Assembly: GCA_963813975.1 (NCBI GenBank)
Contig: CAWFAP010000007.1
Location: 62,001-126,000, forward strand
Origin: RYN-230 sp963813975
GTDB taxonomy: Bacteria; Actinomycetota; Actinomycetes; Streptosporangiales; Streptosporangiaceae
Length of the DNA stretch: 64,000 nt
Direction of reading: 5' to 3'
The notes under the pieces are model-generated. The model made no database searches and was not told the DNA's origin. It worked only from the letters and a program-made list of their open reading frames with translations. Positions 1-8,903 of the stretch are shown piece by piece (position 1 is the first letter of the stretch; the number at the start of each line of letters is the position of its first letter). Position numbers and translations under genes: made by a program.

Positions 1-1510
1 ACCGAGATAACCAGGTTGATCACCAACCCGGTGAGCCCGATGTAGATGGTGTGGTTGATCACCGGCACGGTGTCCGTGGACGCGCCGAAGTGCGTGCCCG
101 GTTTGCCGGGGCCGGCAGCCGGTACGCGGCGATGGTGCCGAACACCATGGCCGCCGCCCAGCCGATGACCAGCGCCCAGCGGTGGAACCAGCGGGTGTAC
201 AGCCCGGCCACGATAGCCGGGAACGTCTGCACGATCCAGATCCCGCCCAGGAGCTGGAGCTGGATGGCGTACGTCGAGTTCACGAACAGGACGAAGAGCA
301 GGGCGCCCAGCTTGACCACCAGCGAGGCGGTCTGCGCGACGCGGGTCTGCTCCGCGTTGCTGGCCTGCGGCCGGAAGTACTCCTTCCAGATGTTGCGGGT
401 GAACAGGTTGGCCGCCGCGATGGACATGATGGCCGCCGGGACCAGCGCGCCGATGACGATGGCCGAAAAGCCGATCCCCGCGAACCAGCTCGGGAAGATC
501 CGCTGGAACAGGAACGGCACCGCCAGCTGTGCGTTCGCACCGTTGGCCTTGACCGCCTCGGGCACCCCGGGTGCGGCCAGGGCCATGTAACCGAGCAGCG
601 CGATCAGGCCGAGCACCAGCGAGTAGGCGGGCAGCGCGGCGACGTTGCGCCGGATTACGTGGCGCCGGTTGGCCGCGAACACGCCCGTGATGTTGTGCGG
701 ATACATGAACAGGGCCAGGGCCGAGCCCAGGGCGAGCGTGGCGTAGGCCCATTCCCCGGCCGGCTCCAGGATCAGGCTGCCGTTCGGTTTGCCCGTCTTG
801 GGATTGGTCGCCTTCAGGTGGGTGTCCGCGACGCTGAAGATGTGTCCCCAGCCACCCACCCGGATCGGGATGTAGATGATCGCCACGATGATCATCACGT
901 AGATCAGGGTGTCCTTGATGAACGCGATCAGCGCCGGGCCGCGCAGCCCGGACACGAACGTGTAGCCGGCCAGGATGAGGAAGGCGATGATCAGCGGCAG
1001 GTCGTGCACGAACCCGGAGGTGGAACTGCCGCCGACGCCCATCACGGTCAGCACGGACTGGATGCCGACCAGCTGCAGGGCGATGTAGGGCATGACGGCC
1101 AGGATGCCGGTGAAGGCCACCGCCAGCGCCAGCCCGCGCGACCCGTACCGGCCGCGGACGAAGTCCGCCGGGGTGACGTAGCCATGCACCCGCGCCACGG
1201 ACCAGAGCCGGGGCAGGAACACGAACACGATCGGGTAGACCAGGATCGTGTAGGACAGGGTGAAAAACCCGGCCGCTCCGGTGCCGAAGACCAGGGCCGG
1301 CACCGCGATAAACGTGTAGGCAGTATACAGATCGCCACCGAGCAAGAACCAGGTGACGAACGTGCCGAAGCCCCTCCCGCCGAGCCCCCACTCGTTGAGG
1401 TGCAGCACGTCCTCGGCCCGGCGCCACCGCGCCGCGGCGAAGCCGACGACGGCGACCACGGCGAACAGGACGACCAGGATGGTGAACGAGACCGCGTTGA
1501 TGTGCGTCAC
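1..1510 (-). CDS. Sodium:solute symporter (SSS family), partial and frameshifted
   Basis: A multi-pass inner-membrane Na+/solute symporter, probably for a small carboxylate. That substrate class is inferred from the DUF3311 partner, which often accompanies monocarboxylate-type SSS permeases. About 460 residues of hydrophobic segments are visible, starting at ATG 1510. The gene runs off the left edge of the window. The primary frame stops at 59-61 after a short Arg/Pro-rich tail, but one base earlier a frame continues as a hydrophobic segment (VINHTIYIGLTGLVINLVIS) to base 1. The shift lies in 105-121, in a G/C run, and is repaired by one added base. It is therefore probably a sequencing error, although a truncated allele is possible. 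The start overlaps the DUF3311 stop by 4 nt, so the two are translationally coupled. Confidence 0.85.
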
Positions 1511-1794
1511 GACGCCTCCCCGCCGCCGAGGGGCTGGGACGGGGCCGCAGTGCCCTGGCCGTCAGGCGCCGGGCGCGCCACCCTCGTGGTGATCAGGTAG
1601 CAGATCGTGGTCAGCACCGCGACGACTGGCACCCAGAGCAGCTGGTACCAGTAGAAGAAGGGGAACTTGCCGAGATAGGGACTGCTCCGCGCGTAGATCG
1701 GGACGATGAGCGTCCCGAGCACCGCCACCAGCAGCAGGATCGTGACTAAGAGCCAGGCGACGGTGTGCCTGCGCGGGGGGCCGGAATGCGTCAT
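1507..1794 (-). CDS. DUF3311 small membrane protein
   Basis: A 95-residue protein with two transmembrane helices (about residues 12-32 and 48-70), joined by a short loop containing the YLGKFPFFYWYQLLW pattern typical of DUF3311. It sits directly upstream of the SSS permease with an ATGA stop/start overlap, the usual arrangement for this family. It is presumed to be an accessory or small subunit of the transporter, by analogy with the small subunits of other SSS permeases. The biochemical role is not established. A putative operator palindrome lies about 70 bp upstream. Confidence 0.85.
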   Translation of the reverse strand: MTHSGPPRRHTVAWLLVTILLLVAVLGTLIVPIYARSSPYLGKFPFFYWYQLLWVPVVAVLTTICYLITTRVARPAPDGQGTAAPSQPLGGGEAS

Positions 1795-1864
1795 CGCTTC
1801 GTCTCCCTAACGTGTGTCGTCGCGCGTCACCCGCCAGGCGACGGCGCGGGGCGGGCGGCGCGCG

Positions 1865-1880
1865 CGTGACGTATGTCACG
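1865..1880. promoter_or_regulatory. Palindrome CGTGAC-N4-GTCACG upstream of DUF3311/symporter
   Basis: Six-base perfect arms (1865-1870 and 1875-1880) flank GTAT, about 70 bp before the DUF3311 start, in a non-coding gap of 138 bp. The size and position suit an operator for a dimeric regulator controlling the transporter operon. The 4-nt spacer is two shorter than a CRP site. The cognate regulator is unknown. Confidence 0.4.
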
Positions 1881-1932
1881 TGGTTGACGTCCATGGTGCG
1901 ATGAATTGATCCACACTGCAACGGTTTGCGGA

Positions 1933-2370
1933 TCAGTGATCCCTGCGAACCAGGGTCGCGGTGGCCTGATAGTCCTTGTCCGGCCCGTGTACCCGCCAGC
2001 GCTCTTCCATGACGTCCTCGCCGAGTACCAGGTAGGTGATCTCGTAGCGGTCCGCGCGGCACTGGTGGACCGCCGTGCAGCGGCCGGAGCGCAGGTCAAG
2101 CCGGTAGAACCGGTGGCCGTCGGTGAACCGCACCTCCACCGTGCCGTCCGGCAGGCCCTGATAGCCGAGGGCGCGGGTGGCCGGGCCGGTATGGGTCCCG
2201 AAGCGCAGTTGGCCGGTTTCCAGGTAGCGCAGCGCCGCCCCGGGAACGTCCGGGTCGCTGAGCACGGCCTGGCCGGCGAACCGTCCCTCCGTGCCGGAGC
2301 GGTGGTCGGCCAGCACCCGCTCGATGCGCCAGTGCCCCGCCGCGAAGGCGAGCGTGTCGCGAACCCGCAT
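1933..2370 (-). CDS. DUF6314 family protein
   Basis: A 145-residue soluble protein beginning at ATG 2370. It matches the DUF6314 pattern: an N-terminal FAAGHWRIERVLADHR segment, many beta strands, and repeated aromatic/Arg positions (HRFYRLDL, EITYLVLGEDVMEERWRVHGP). It looks like a small beta-barrel of lipocalin type. No catalytic motif is recognisable. It is divergent from bioY across about 120 bp. Its function is unknown. Confidence 0.75.
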   Translation of the reverse strand: MRVRDTLAFAAGHWRIERVLADHRSGTEGRFAGQAVLSDPDVPGAALRYLETGQLRFGTHTGPATRALGYQGLPDGTVEVRFTDGHRFYRLDLRSGRCTAVHQCRADRYEITYLVLGEDVMEERWRVHGPDKDYQATATLVRRDH

Positions 2371-2491
2371 AGTTCAGCATTGTGACGGCCGGCCGCGGGG
2401 TACCGGCCACCCAGTGCCTTGGATGGCCCCGGGCGCCTTGATATCGTCCCCTCGGCTACCAGTACGTTTCCCCCGCCTGAGGAGTCCCCCC

Positions 2492-3103
2492 ATGTCTGAT
2501 GCGGCCGCGCTGCGCCAGCGTTCCCCCGTGGTGCTTGCCGACCTGCTGCCCGGCGCGCTGGTCCGGGACACGATCCTGGTCGTCGGGGCGGCTGGCTTCG
2601 TCGGGCTGCTCGCCCAGATATCGATCCACCTGTCTTTCACGCCGGTGCCCATCACCGGGCAGACCCTGGGCGTGCTGCTGGCGGGCACGGCGCTGGGCTG
2701 GCGGCGGGCGGGGGCCGCGCTGGTGCTCTACGCAGTGGCCGGCCTGGCCGGGGTGCCCTGGTTCGCCGGGCACGCCAGCGGCTACGTGGGATCCTCGTTC
2801 GGCTACGTCATCGGCTTCATCGCCGCGGCGATCCTGTGCGGTTACCTGGCCGGGCGGGGCGCGGACCGCTCGGTGCTGCGGTCGGTCCCGGTCATGATCG
2901 CCGGCGAGGTGCTCATCTACGGGTTCGGGGTGACCTGGCTGGCGCTGAGCCTGCACGTGAGCGCCTCGGCCGCGATCTCGCTCGGGCTCACCCCGTTCCT
3001 GGCGGGGGACGCCATCAAGGCGGCCCTCGCCGCGGGGCTGCTGCCCGCGGCCTGGTGGCTGACCGGCTACCGCCGGGGCCGGCCCACCGGCGAGGCCGGC
3101 TGA
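2492..3103 (+). CDS. bioY: BioY biotin transporter (ECF S component)
   Basis: A 203-residue integral membrane protein with about six hydrophobic helices, close to the usual BioY length (about 190). The BioY signature region is present (FTPVPITGQTLGVLLAGTALG, then a GLAGVPWFAG loop). It takes up biotin, either alone or with ECF AT modules, none of which are nearby. ATG 2492 follows a GGAG sequence at 2480-2484 with good spacing. A longer reading from 2291 would start inside the divergent gene and has no ribosome site. The neighbouring GntR regulator points the other way, so bioY looks monocistronic. Confidence 0.9.
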   Translation: MSDAAALRQRSPVVLADLLPGALVRDTILVVGAAGFVGLLAQISIHLSFTPVPITGQTLGVLLAGTALGWRRAGAALVLYAVAGLAGVPWFAGHASGYVGSSFGYVIGFIAAAILCGYLAGRGADRSVLRSVPVMIAGEVLIYGFGVTWLALSLHVSASAAISLGLTPFLAGDAIKAALAAGLLPAAWWLTGYRRGRPTGEAG

Positions 3104-3175
3104 GCTGACCGGGCCGGCTGAGCTGACTCGGCCCGGGAAGCCGGCCAGGCCTGGCTGGCTACCGGCGCTGACCGG

Positions 3176-3934
3176 CTACCGGCGAAGCCGGGTGACCAGC
3201 TTGTAGCGGTCGCCCCGGTACTTGGACTGGGCCCACTCGACGGTCTCGGCCGAGGCGTCGAACGCCTGCCGGGACAGCAGCAGCAGGGGCATGCCCACGT
3301 CCACCCCGAGCAGCCGGGCGTCCTTGGGGTCGGCCAGCACGGTCTCGATGGTCTCGACGGCCTCGGTGAGCTGGACCCCGTAGGCCGAGGCCAGCGCCTC
3401 GTACAGGGATGCGTACCGCTCGAGGTTCCGGCGCAGCCCGGGGAACCGGCGGGCGGGCAGGTGCGAGGTGTCGGTGGACATGGGCTCCCCGTCGGCCAGC
3501 CGCAGCCGGTGGATGCGCAGCACCCGGCTGCCCGCCGGGATGGCCAGTAGCTCGGAGAGCTGCGCGTCGGCGGGCACGTAACTGGTGTCCAGGATCCTGG
3601 TCTGCGGATGCAGCCCGTGCGCCCGCATCCCCTGCGTGTAGCTGGCCAGCTCGAGGAGCTGCGCGACCTTGGGCTTGGCTACGAACGTCCCCTTGCCCTG
3701 CATGCGCAGCAGCCGGCCTTCCACCACCAGCTCGGCCAGGGCCTGGCGCACCGTGGTCCGTGACGTCCCGTACTGCTGGGCGAGTTCCCGCTCCGGCGGG
3801 ACCGGGCTGCCCGGCGTCAGGGCCTGGGTCAGCTCGAGCAGCTGGCGCTTGACCGCGTAGTACTTCGGGATGCGGGGCGGCGTCGGGCCCGGCGGTGCGG
3901 GCTCGCCGTCGCGGATGGCGGGGGAGGCTGTCAC
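3176..3934 (-). CDS. GntR-family (HutC/UTRA) transcriptional regulator
   Basis: A 252-residue DNA-binding regulator. Residues about 20-90 form the winged helix with the GntR core (PPERELAQQYGTSRTTVRQALAEL... GKGTFVAKP). The rest is a UTRA ligand-binding domain (HRLRLADGEPM, then RYASLYEAL). The GTG at 3934 is chosen because GGAAGGAA (3941-3948) lies six bases upstream; an adjacent in-frame GTG at 3940 touches that site. UTRA domains bind sugars, amino-acid derivatives or similar small effectors, and the ligand here cannot be told. It is divergent from the pdtaS-like kinase (121 bp gap) and its target may be itself. Confidence 0.85.
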   Translation of the reverse strand: MTASPAIRDGEPAPPGPTPPRIPKYYAVKRQLLELTQALTPGSPVPPERELAQQYGTSRTTVRQALAELVVEGRLLRMQGKGTFVAKPKVAQLLELASYTQGMRAHGLHPQTRILDTSYVPADAQLSELLAIPAGSRVLRIHRLRLADGEPMSTDTSHLPARRFPGLRRNLERYASLYEALASAYGVQLTEAVETIETVLADPKDARLLGVDVGMPLLLLSRQAFDASAETVEWAQSKYRGDRYKLVTRLRR

Positions 3935-4054
3935 GGTCACTTCCTTCCGCAGCAAACTGCGTTCCGGACATGATCTCTCATCACCACCCGGGACCGCCTC
4001 CCCGGGCTGAGTCTGCGGACCCGTCAGGTGGCCCGGATAAGCGATGATGGCAGG

Positions 4055-5592
4055 GTGCCCACGCTCAACGACCTCGCCCGCCGCCATACCGCGCTGACGT
4101 CGGCAGACATCGACTGGCTGCACGCGCTGGTGTCCGACTGGCAGCTGCTGGCCGACTTGTCGTTCGCTGACCTGGTGCTGTGGGCGCCGCTCCAGGACGC
4201 TTCCGGCTGGGTGGTGCTGGCCCAGATGCGCCCGACGACCGGGCCGACCACGTTCCACGACGACGCGGTGGGCTCGTTCGCGCCGATCGGGGCCCGGCCG
4301 TTCCTCGAATCGGCCCAGCGGGAGCGGCGGATTTGCCGGGAAGGCGACCCGGAGTGGACCCGTGGCGTGCCGGTCCGGCGGGAATCGATCCCGGTCACCC
4401 GGGAGGGCCAGGTCATCGCGGTCATCGAGCGCAGCACGAACCTGAGCTCGGCGCGGACGCCGAGCCGCCTGGAGCTGACCTACCTCAAGGGTGCGGACGA
4501 CCTGGCCCAGATGGTGGCCTCCGGCATGTTTCCCTGGCCGGGCCAGCAGCCCGCGCTGGTCCGCTCGCCGCGGGTCGGGGACGGGCTGCTCCGGCTCGGC
4601 CGGTCCGGGAAGGTCAGCTACGCCAGCCCCAACGCCCTGTCCGCCTACCGCAGGCTCGGCCTGGCCGCCGACCTGGTCGGGGCCGAGCTGGGCCCGCTCA
4701 CGGCCCGGCTGTGTGCCCGGGCCGGCCCACCGACGACTCGCTCATGGTCACCGCCAGCGGGCGGGCGCCACGGGAGACGGAGGTGGAGGGGAACGGATCG
4801 GTGGTCCAGCTGCGGGCCATCCCGCTCGTGGTCAACGGACTGCGGACCGGCGCGCTGGTCCTGGTCCGCGACGTGACCGAGCTGCGGCACCGCGAGCGCG
4901 AGCTGATGACCAAGGACGCCACCATCCGGGAGATTCACCACCGGGTGAAGAACAACCTGCAGACCGTGGCCGCGCTGCTCCGGCTCCAGTCGCGGCGGCT
5001 GGACGAGCCGAAGGCGCGGGCCGCGCTGGACGAGGCGGTACGCCGGGTCGGGTCCATCGCGACCGTGCACGAGACGCTCTCGCACGCTCCCGAGGAGATC
5101 GTGGACTTCGATGACGTCGCGGAGCGCGTCGCGGCGATGGCGGGGGAGGTGTCCGCGGCCGAGGCGCGGGTCAAGCCGGTGCTGCTCGGCCGGTTCGGGC
5201 TGCTGCCCTCCGCGGTGGCCACGCCGCTGGCCCTGGTGCTGGCCGAGCTGCTGCAGAACGCCCTGCAGCACGGCCTGGCCCAGTGCCCGGACGCCGGGCT
5301 GGACGGCCAGCTCGAGGTGTGCGTGGACCGCACCCAGGAACGGCTGACGGTCATTGTGCAAGATAATGGCGTCGGATTGCCGCGGGAATTTGATCTGGAT
5401 TCCACCACGAGCCTCGGCTTGCAGATCGTCCGGACGCTCGTGGTGTCGGAGCTGGGCGGCCGACTGGAAGTCAAGCCGCGGGCCGGCGGCGGCACCAAGG
5501 CCGTCGTGGACCTGCCGCTGGACGCAGGAGCGCCGTTATCGGCCCGTGCGGCCCCGATACGGGCGCTGGGGCCCGTGGAGCCACCGGGATAA
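4055..5592 (+). CDS. pdtaS: PdtaS-like sensor histidine kinase (frameshifted)
   Basis: A cytosolic sensor kinase of the PdtaS type. It has an N-terminal GAF domain (WQLLADLSFADLVLWAP onward), a PAS-like middle part (GKVSYASPNALSAYRRLG), a HisKA_2 domain with phospho-acceptor EIHHRVKNNLQTVAALLRLQSRR, and a HATPase domain (LAELLQNALQHG; DNGVG; GLQIV). In mycobacteria PdtaS signals to the RNA-binding antiterminator PdtaR, which is not in this window. Domains 1-2 and 3-4 lie in different frames. The switch falls in 4711-4730 within a G/C run and needs one extra base, which restores a 512-residue protein. GTG 4055 matches the family N terminus. The pdtaS-whiB1 neighbourhood is the same as Rv3220c-Rv3219 of M. 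tuberculosis. Confidence 0.85.
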
Positions 5593-5624
5593 CCGGCGCC
5601 CCCCGCGCGACATCGCGCAAGCGC

Positions 5625-5653
5625 GGCCACCGCCCGGCCCGCGAGCGGTGGCC
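5625..5653. terminator. Bidirectional hairpin between pdtaS and whiB1
   Basis: Nine-base perfect arms GGCCACCGC (5625-5633) and GCGGTGGCC (5645-5653) around an 11-nt loop, placed between two convergent stop codons (5592 and 5706). There is no T tract, as is common for high-GC terminators. Confidence 0.55.
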
Positions 5654-5705
5654 TTCATGATCCGTCCGTGCTCAGCGATGACCAGGCACGGGCCGCCCGC
5701 CACGC

Positions 5706-5960
5706 TCACGCGTGGGCGCGCGCCCGGAACCGGCTGGCCCGCCGCTTGAGGGCACGCCGCTCGTCTTCGCTCATGCCGCCCCACACCCCGGCGTCCTGGC
5801 CGCTCTCGAGCGCCCACTGCAGGCAGAGCTCGATCGCTGGGCATCGGCGGCATACCTGCTTGGCCTCGTCGATCTGGAGTAGCGCGGGTCCGGTGTTCCC
5901 GATCGGGAAAAACAGCTCCGGGTCCACGTCACGGCAGGCGGCGTCGTGGCGCCAGTCCAT
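5706..5960 (-). CDS. whiB1: WhiB1-type iron-sulfur transcriptional regulator
   Basis: An 84-residue WhiB-like protein that carries a [4Fe-4S] cluster and is expected to act with the primary sigma factor; in mycobacteria the cluster is nitric-oxide sensitive. Cluster ligands C9, C37, C40 and C46 are at the same positions as in mycobacterial WhiB1. The GVWGGMSEDERRALKRR turn and basic tail follow. ATG 5960 is preferred over an in-frame GTG at 5969 because AAGGAGG (5971-5977) touches the GTG but is about 10 nt from the ATG. It is convergent with the pdtaS-like gene. A CRP-type palindrome lies about 60 bp upstream. Confidence 0.93.
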   Translation of the reverse strand: MDWRHDAACRDVDPELFFPIGNTGPALLQIDEAKQVCRRCPAIELCLQWALESGQDAGVWGGMSEDERRALKRRASRFRARAHA

Positions 5961-6018
5961 GCGGTCCACTCCTCCTTGGCAGCCGGGCCGAGGCCCGGGG
6001 TGGTGACCGTGCTCGCGA

Positions 6019-6040
6019 GCTTGTGAACAAATTCACGAGC
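6019..6040. promoter_or_regulatory. CRP-like operator upstream of whiB1
   Basis: The core TGTGA-ACAAAT-TCACG (6022-6037) fits the TGTGA-N6-TCACA consensus of CRP-family regulators with one mismatch, and the symmetry extends to 22 bp. It lies 59 bp upstream of the whiB1 start. M. tuberculosis whiB1 is known to be controlled by the CRP homologue Rv3676, so the same link is likely here (inference). The remainder of the 343-bp gap 5961-6303 shows no gene; TACAAA at 6077-6082 on the minus strand could be a -10 element. Confidence 0.6.
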
Positions 6041-6303
6041 CAGGTCGTAGGTCGGGAGCCGTGCAGCTTCCCGGGGTTTGTACTGTCACACCTTCATTCG
6101 AGCCAGCGGCCCCCACTGGACTCAGGTCCGAGGCCCTGGAATCGTGACACTGACGCCAAGACCTGCGATGGCGACGCATGGCGCCGCTCACCCGAACCGG
6201 GTTCTAGCCTGTCAAGCGGCTGAATCAAACGCAAGACCATTCGCCCAAGGTTCAGAGCGATTTCGATGTCTGATACGTCACAGCGTGCCTTCTTCCAGGC
6301 TTG

Positions 6304-7332
6304 TCAGGCAATTACCCGCAGAGCGCGCGGAACCGCACGAAACGTGACACTCTCATGCTCGCCCACGTACTCGCCGTCCACCTGGAGCGCGACCGGGTGA
6401 TCTGACCGCAGGGCGAAAGCGGGCTGGTCATGCACGCTGACCACATGCCGGCCCCGGGGCGGCTCACTGCGCTGGGCGAACATCTGCCGCAGCGCGTTCA
6501 AGGTAGCTATCGTCCCCATTCGGCGGAGCGCGAAGATGTCGAGGCCGGTGTCGAAGCCCGCACCCGGGCTGGGATTGACTGGCCGGGGACCTAGGTAGGT
6601 CCACGGTGATGTGTTCGAGATAATGCCCAGGAACAGGTGCCCGACCGGAGGCTGCCCTTCGCGTTCCAGGGTGAGCGCAGGGTGACGGCGGTCGGTGACC
6701 GCGTAGAACTGGCGCAGCGCCGTGCGCAGGTACAGGCCGGGGGTCAGCCTCCGGCCCTGCGCCCGCAGTTCCTCGATCACCCGCACCACCTCCGCGTCCA
6801 GGCCGAGCCCGGCGTTGAAGGTGAAGTAGCGGTCCCGGCCTCCCGGGGTGCCCCCGCCCGGGGTGGCCTCGCCGGGCGTGGGGCCGCCGGGAGTGGCCGC
6901 GCCGGGCGTGGGGCCGCCGGGAGTGGCCGCGCCAGGAGTGGCACAGCCCAGGCCGACGCGGCGGTCGCGGCCCGCCCGGAGCGCCTCGAGGATCCGCCCG
7001 GTCGCATCGACCGGGTCGGCGGGCAAACCCAGCGCCCGGGTGAACACGTTCGCGTTGCCGCCCGGAACGGCCGCGAAGGCCGGGTCTGTCCCGGCCCGCC
7101 AGCCGCGCAGCAGGCCGTTGACGGCCTCGTTGACGGTGCCGTCCCCGCCGAGCGTCAGAATGAGCTGGAAGCCGTCTGAGGCGGCCTGGCGCGCCAGGGT
7201 GCCCGCGTGGCCCCGGTAGCGTGTTTCCACGACTTCCAGTTCCATCTGGGATGCGAGAGCATGCGTGATGACGTCCCGGCGCAACTGGGTGGTGGCCGTG
7301 GCGTGCGGATTGACGATTAGGAGCGCGGGCAC
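6304..7332 (-). CDS. Diacylglycerol/lipid kinase-like protein with xTPGx repeat insert
   Basis: A 342-residue member of the DAGK catalytic family (NAD-kinase-like fold). It has an N-terminal LIVNPHATATT nucleotide-binding strand, the GGDGTVNEAVNGL motif at about residues 62-74 and PGGNANVFTRALGLP at about 90-104, followed by a C-terminal beta-sandwich. Family members phosphorylate diacylglycerol, sphingosine-like bases or related lipids, and the substrate here is unknown. Residues about 130-164 are seven pentapeptides of the form xTPGx, placed between the two lobes; relatives lack this low-complexity insert. Start is GTG 7332. It is transcribed toward whiB1 but separated by 343 bp. Confidence 0.8.
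   Translation of the reverse strand: MPALLIVNPHATATTQLRRDVITHALASQMELEVVETRYRGHAGTLARQAASDGFQLILTLGGDGTVNEAVNGLLRGWRAGTDPAFAAVPGGNANVFTRALGLPADPVDATGRILEALRAGRDRRVGLGCATPGAATPGGPTPGAATPGGPTPGEATPGGGTPGGRDRYFTFNAGLGLDAEVVRVIEELRAQGRRLTPGLYLRTALRQFYAVTDRRHPALTLEREGQPPVGHLFLGIISNTSPWTYLGPRPVNPSPGAGFDTGLDIFALRRMGTIATLNALRQMFAQRSEPPRGRHVVSVHDQPAFALRSDHPVALQVDGEYVGEHESVTFRAVPRALRVIA
6841..6945. repeat. Seven 15-bp in-frame tandem units inside the lipid kinase gene
   Basis: Seven 15-bp units encode seven xTPGx pentapeptides. Bases 6871-6900 and 6901-6930 are identical 30-bp copies, which indicates a recent duplication. The unit length preserves the reading frame. Confidence 0.9.
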
Positions 7333-7363
7333 GGGCTCAGGTTAGCGACGAGGGGTGCGGGAG

Positions 7364-7942
7364 ATGCAGCAGAGGCCACCGAGCCTGCTCGGCGCGGCGG
7401 CGGTACAGGCCGCAGACGCGGTCATCGTGCTGGTCGCCAGCGTACTGGCCGGGGTCGACACCCTCGCGGGCAAGTCCTACCAGATGGGCAGCGGAATCGC
7501 GCTCACGCTGATCGGGCTGGCCACCGCCGCCGCGCTGGCCTGGGTCGCCCTGGGGGTGTCCCGGGCCCGCCGCTGGAGCCGCACTCCCGCGGTGCTGACC
7601 CAGCTGTTCGTCGGCATCGTCGGCTTCTACCTGGTGCAGGGGCACCGGTACGCCTGGGGCGTCCCGCTGCTGGTCCTGGGGTGCGCCGGGCTGGCCCTGC
7701 TGCTGATGCCGGCCAGCTTCCGCGCTCTGGGCGGCCCGCGGCCCGGGGACGGCCCGGGAGCCGGCGCATCCGGGCCCGCTGCCCGGCCCGTCCCGGGACA
7801 GCGGTCACGCCAGGCCAAGCCAGGTTCGCCGGGCAAGGCAGCCTCGCCCGGCCAGGCACCGTCGGCCAAGACCCCATCACCGGCCACGACTTCGCCGCCG
7901 GCGAAGCCCAGGCCATCGCGCAAGCGGCCCGCCCGGGGCTAG
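7364..7942 (+). CDS. Four-helix membrane protein with Pro/Lys-rich tail, unknown
   Basis: A 192-residue protein with four predicted transmembrane helices in the first 120 residues (starting near AAAVQAADAVIVLVASVLAGV, IALTLIGLATAAALAWVAL, LTQLFVGIVGFYL and GVPLLVLGCAGLALLLMP). A 70-residue cytosolic tail follows that is rich in Pro, Ser, Lys and Arg (PGQRSRQAKPGSPGKA). The family is not recognised. ATG 7364 is chosen over GTG 7355 because GAGGGG lies 8 nt upstream. It is divergent from the lipid kinase gene across about 30 bp, so the promoters overlap. Confidence 0.65.
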   Translation: MQQRPPSLLGAAAVQAADAVIVLVASVLAGVDTLAGKSYQMGSGIALTLIGLATAAALAWVALGVSRARRWSRTPAVLTQLFVGIVGFYLVQGHRYAWGVPLLVLGCAGLALLLMPASFRALGGPRPGDGPGAGASGPAARPVPGQRSRQAKPGSPGKAASPGQAPSAKTPSPATTSPPAKPRPSRKRPARG

Positions 7943-7979
7943 AGGGGCCCGGCCGCCGCAGGCCATCAGACCCAGGACG

Positions 7980-8903
7980 TCAGTCGTCGGCCGTCAGGCC
8001 GTCCCGGAGCTGGGCGAGCGTCCTGGCCAGCAGCCGGGACACGTGCATCTGCGAGATCCCCAGTTCGCTGGCGATCTGTGACTGGGTCATGTTCCCGAAG
8101 AACCGCAGCAGCAGGATCCGCTTTTCCCGGCTGGGTAGCTGTTCCAGCAAGGGCTTGAGCGATTCCCGGTACTCGACCCCCTCCAGGGCGTCGTCGAGCA
8201 TGCCGAGCGATTCGGCCACCGCGGGCGCGTCGTCGTCGCCCGAGTCCGGGGCATCCAGGGACACCGTCGAGTAGGCGTTGGCCGACTCCAGGCCCTCCAG
8301 CACCTCTTCCTCGGTCATCTGCAGGTGCGCGGCGATCTCGGCCACGGTAGGGGCCCGGCCCTCGCGCTGCGCCAGGTCACCGATGGCCTTGGTCAGGGCC
8401 AGCTTGAGCTCCTGCAGCCGCCGGGGCACCCGGACCGCCCAGCCCTTGTCGCGGAAATGCCGCTTGATCTCACCCACGATGGTCGGGGTGGCGTAGGTGG
8501 AGAATTCCACCCCGCGGGCCAGGTCGAAGCGGTCAATGGACTTGATCAGCCCGATCGTGGCCACCTGGGTGAGGTCGTCGAGCCATTCGCCGCGGTTACG
8601 GAATCGGCGGGCCAGGTATTCGACCAGCGGCAGGTGCAGTTCCACGAGCTCGCCGCGGATGCGGAGCCGTTCGGCGTCGCCGTCGGGCAGCACGGCCAGC
8701 CGCTCGAACAGTTCCCGCGCGCGTCCCCGGTCCGGGACCGCATGCTGGATCCGGGTGGTGGTGGGCACCTCAGCGACCGCCGTCTCGCCCAGCGGCGTCT
8801 CACCCACGTGGACCTCGATCTCGGCCGCCACACCGGCATCGATTTCCTCAGCCACCCGGGCGTCCACTTTCCGTGGCACCCGGACCTCGATTTCCTCGGT
8901 CAC
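7980..8903 (-). CDS. SigB/SigF/SigG-family RNA polymerase sigma factor
   Basis: A 307-residue group 3 sigma factor. Region 2 (DDLTQVATIGLIKSIDRFDLARGVEFSTYA), region 3 (REGRAPTVAEIAAHLQMTEEEV) and region 4 helix-turn-helix (MTQSQIASELGISQMHVSRLLARTL) are all present. The GTG start overlaps the stop of the upstream anti-sigma gene (GTGA at 8900-8903), the standard coupling of partner-switching operons. The first 45 or so residues are an acidic, repetitive Val/Glu/Ala stretch that homologues usually lack; the functional start could be internal. Activity is expected to be held in check by the adjacent RsbW-like protein and released under stress or in development. Confidence 0.9.
   Translation of the reverse strand: MTEEIEVRVPRKVDARVAEEIDAGVAAEIEVHVGETPLGETAVAEVPTTTRIQHAVPDRGRARELFERLAVLPDGDAERLRIRGELVELHLPLVEYLARRFRNRGEWLDDLTQVATIGLIKSIDRFDLARGVEFSTYATPTIVGEIKRHFRDKGWAVRVPRRLQELKLALTKAIGDLAQREGRAPTVAEIAAHLQMTEEEVLEGLESANAYSTVSLDAPDSGDDDAPAVAESLGMLDDALEGVEYRESLKPLLEQLPSREKRILLLRFFGNMTQSQIASELGISQMHVSRLLARTLAQLRDGLTADD

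Noticed and set aside
6023..6347. Small genes on the plus strand upstream of whiB1
   Set aside because: Codon usage is unlike the rest of the window, and the region holds the whiB1 control elements.
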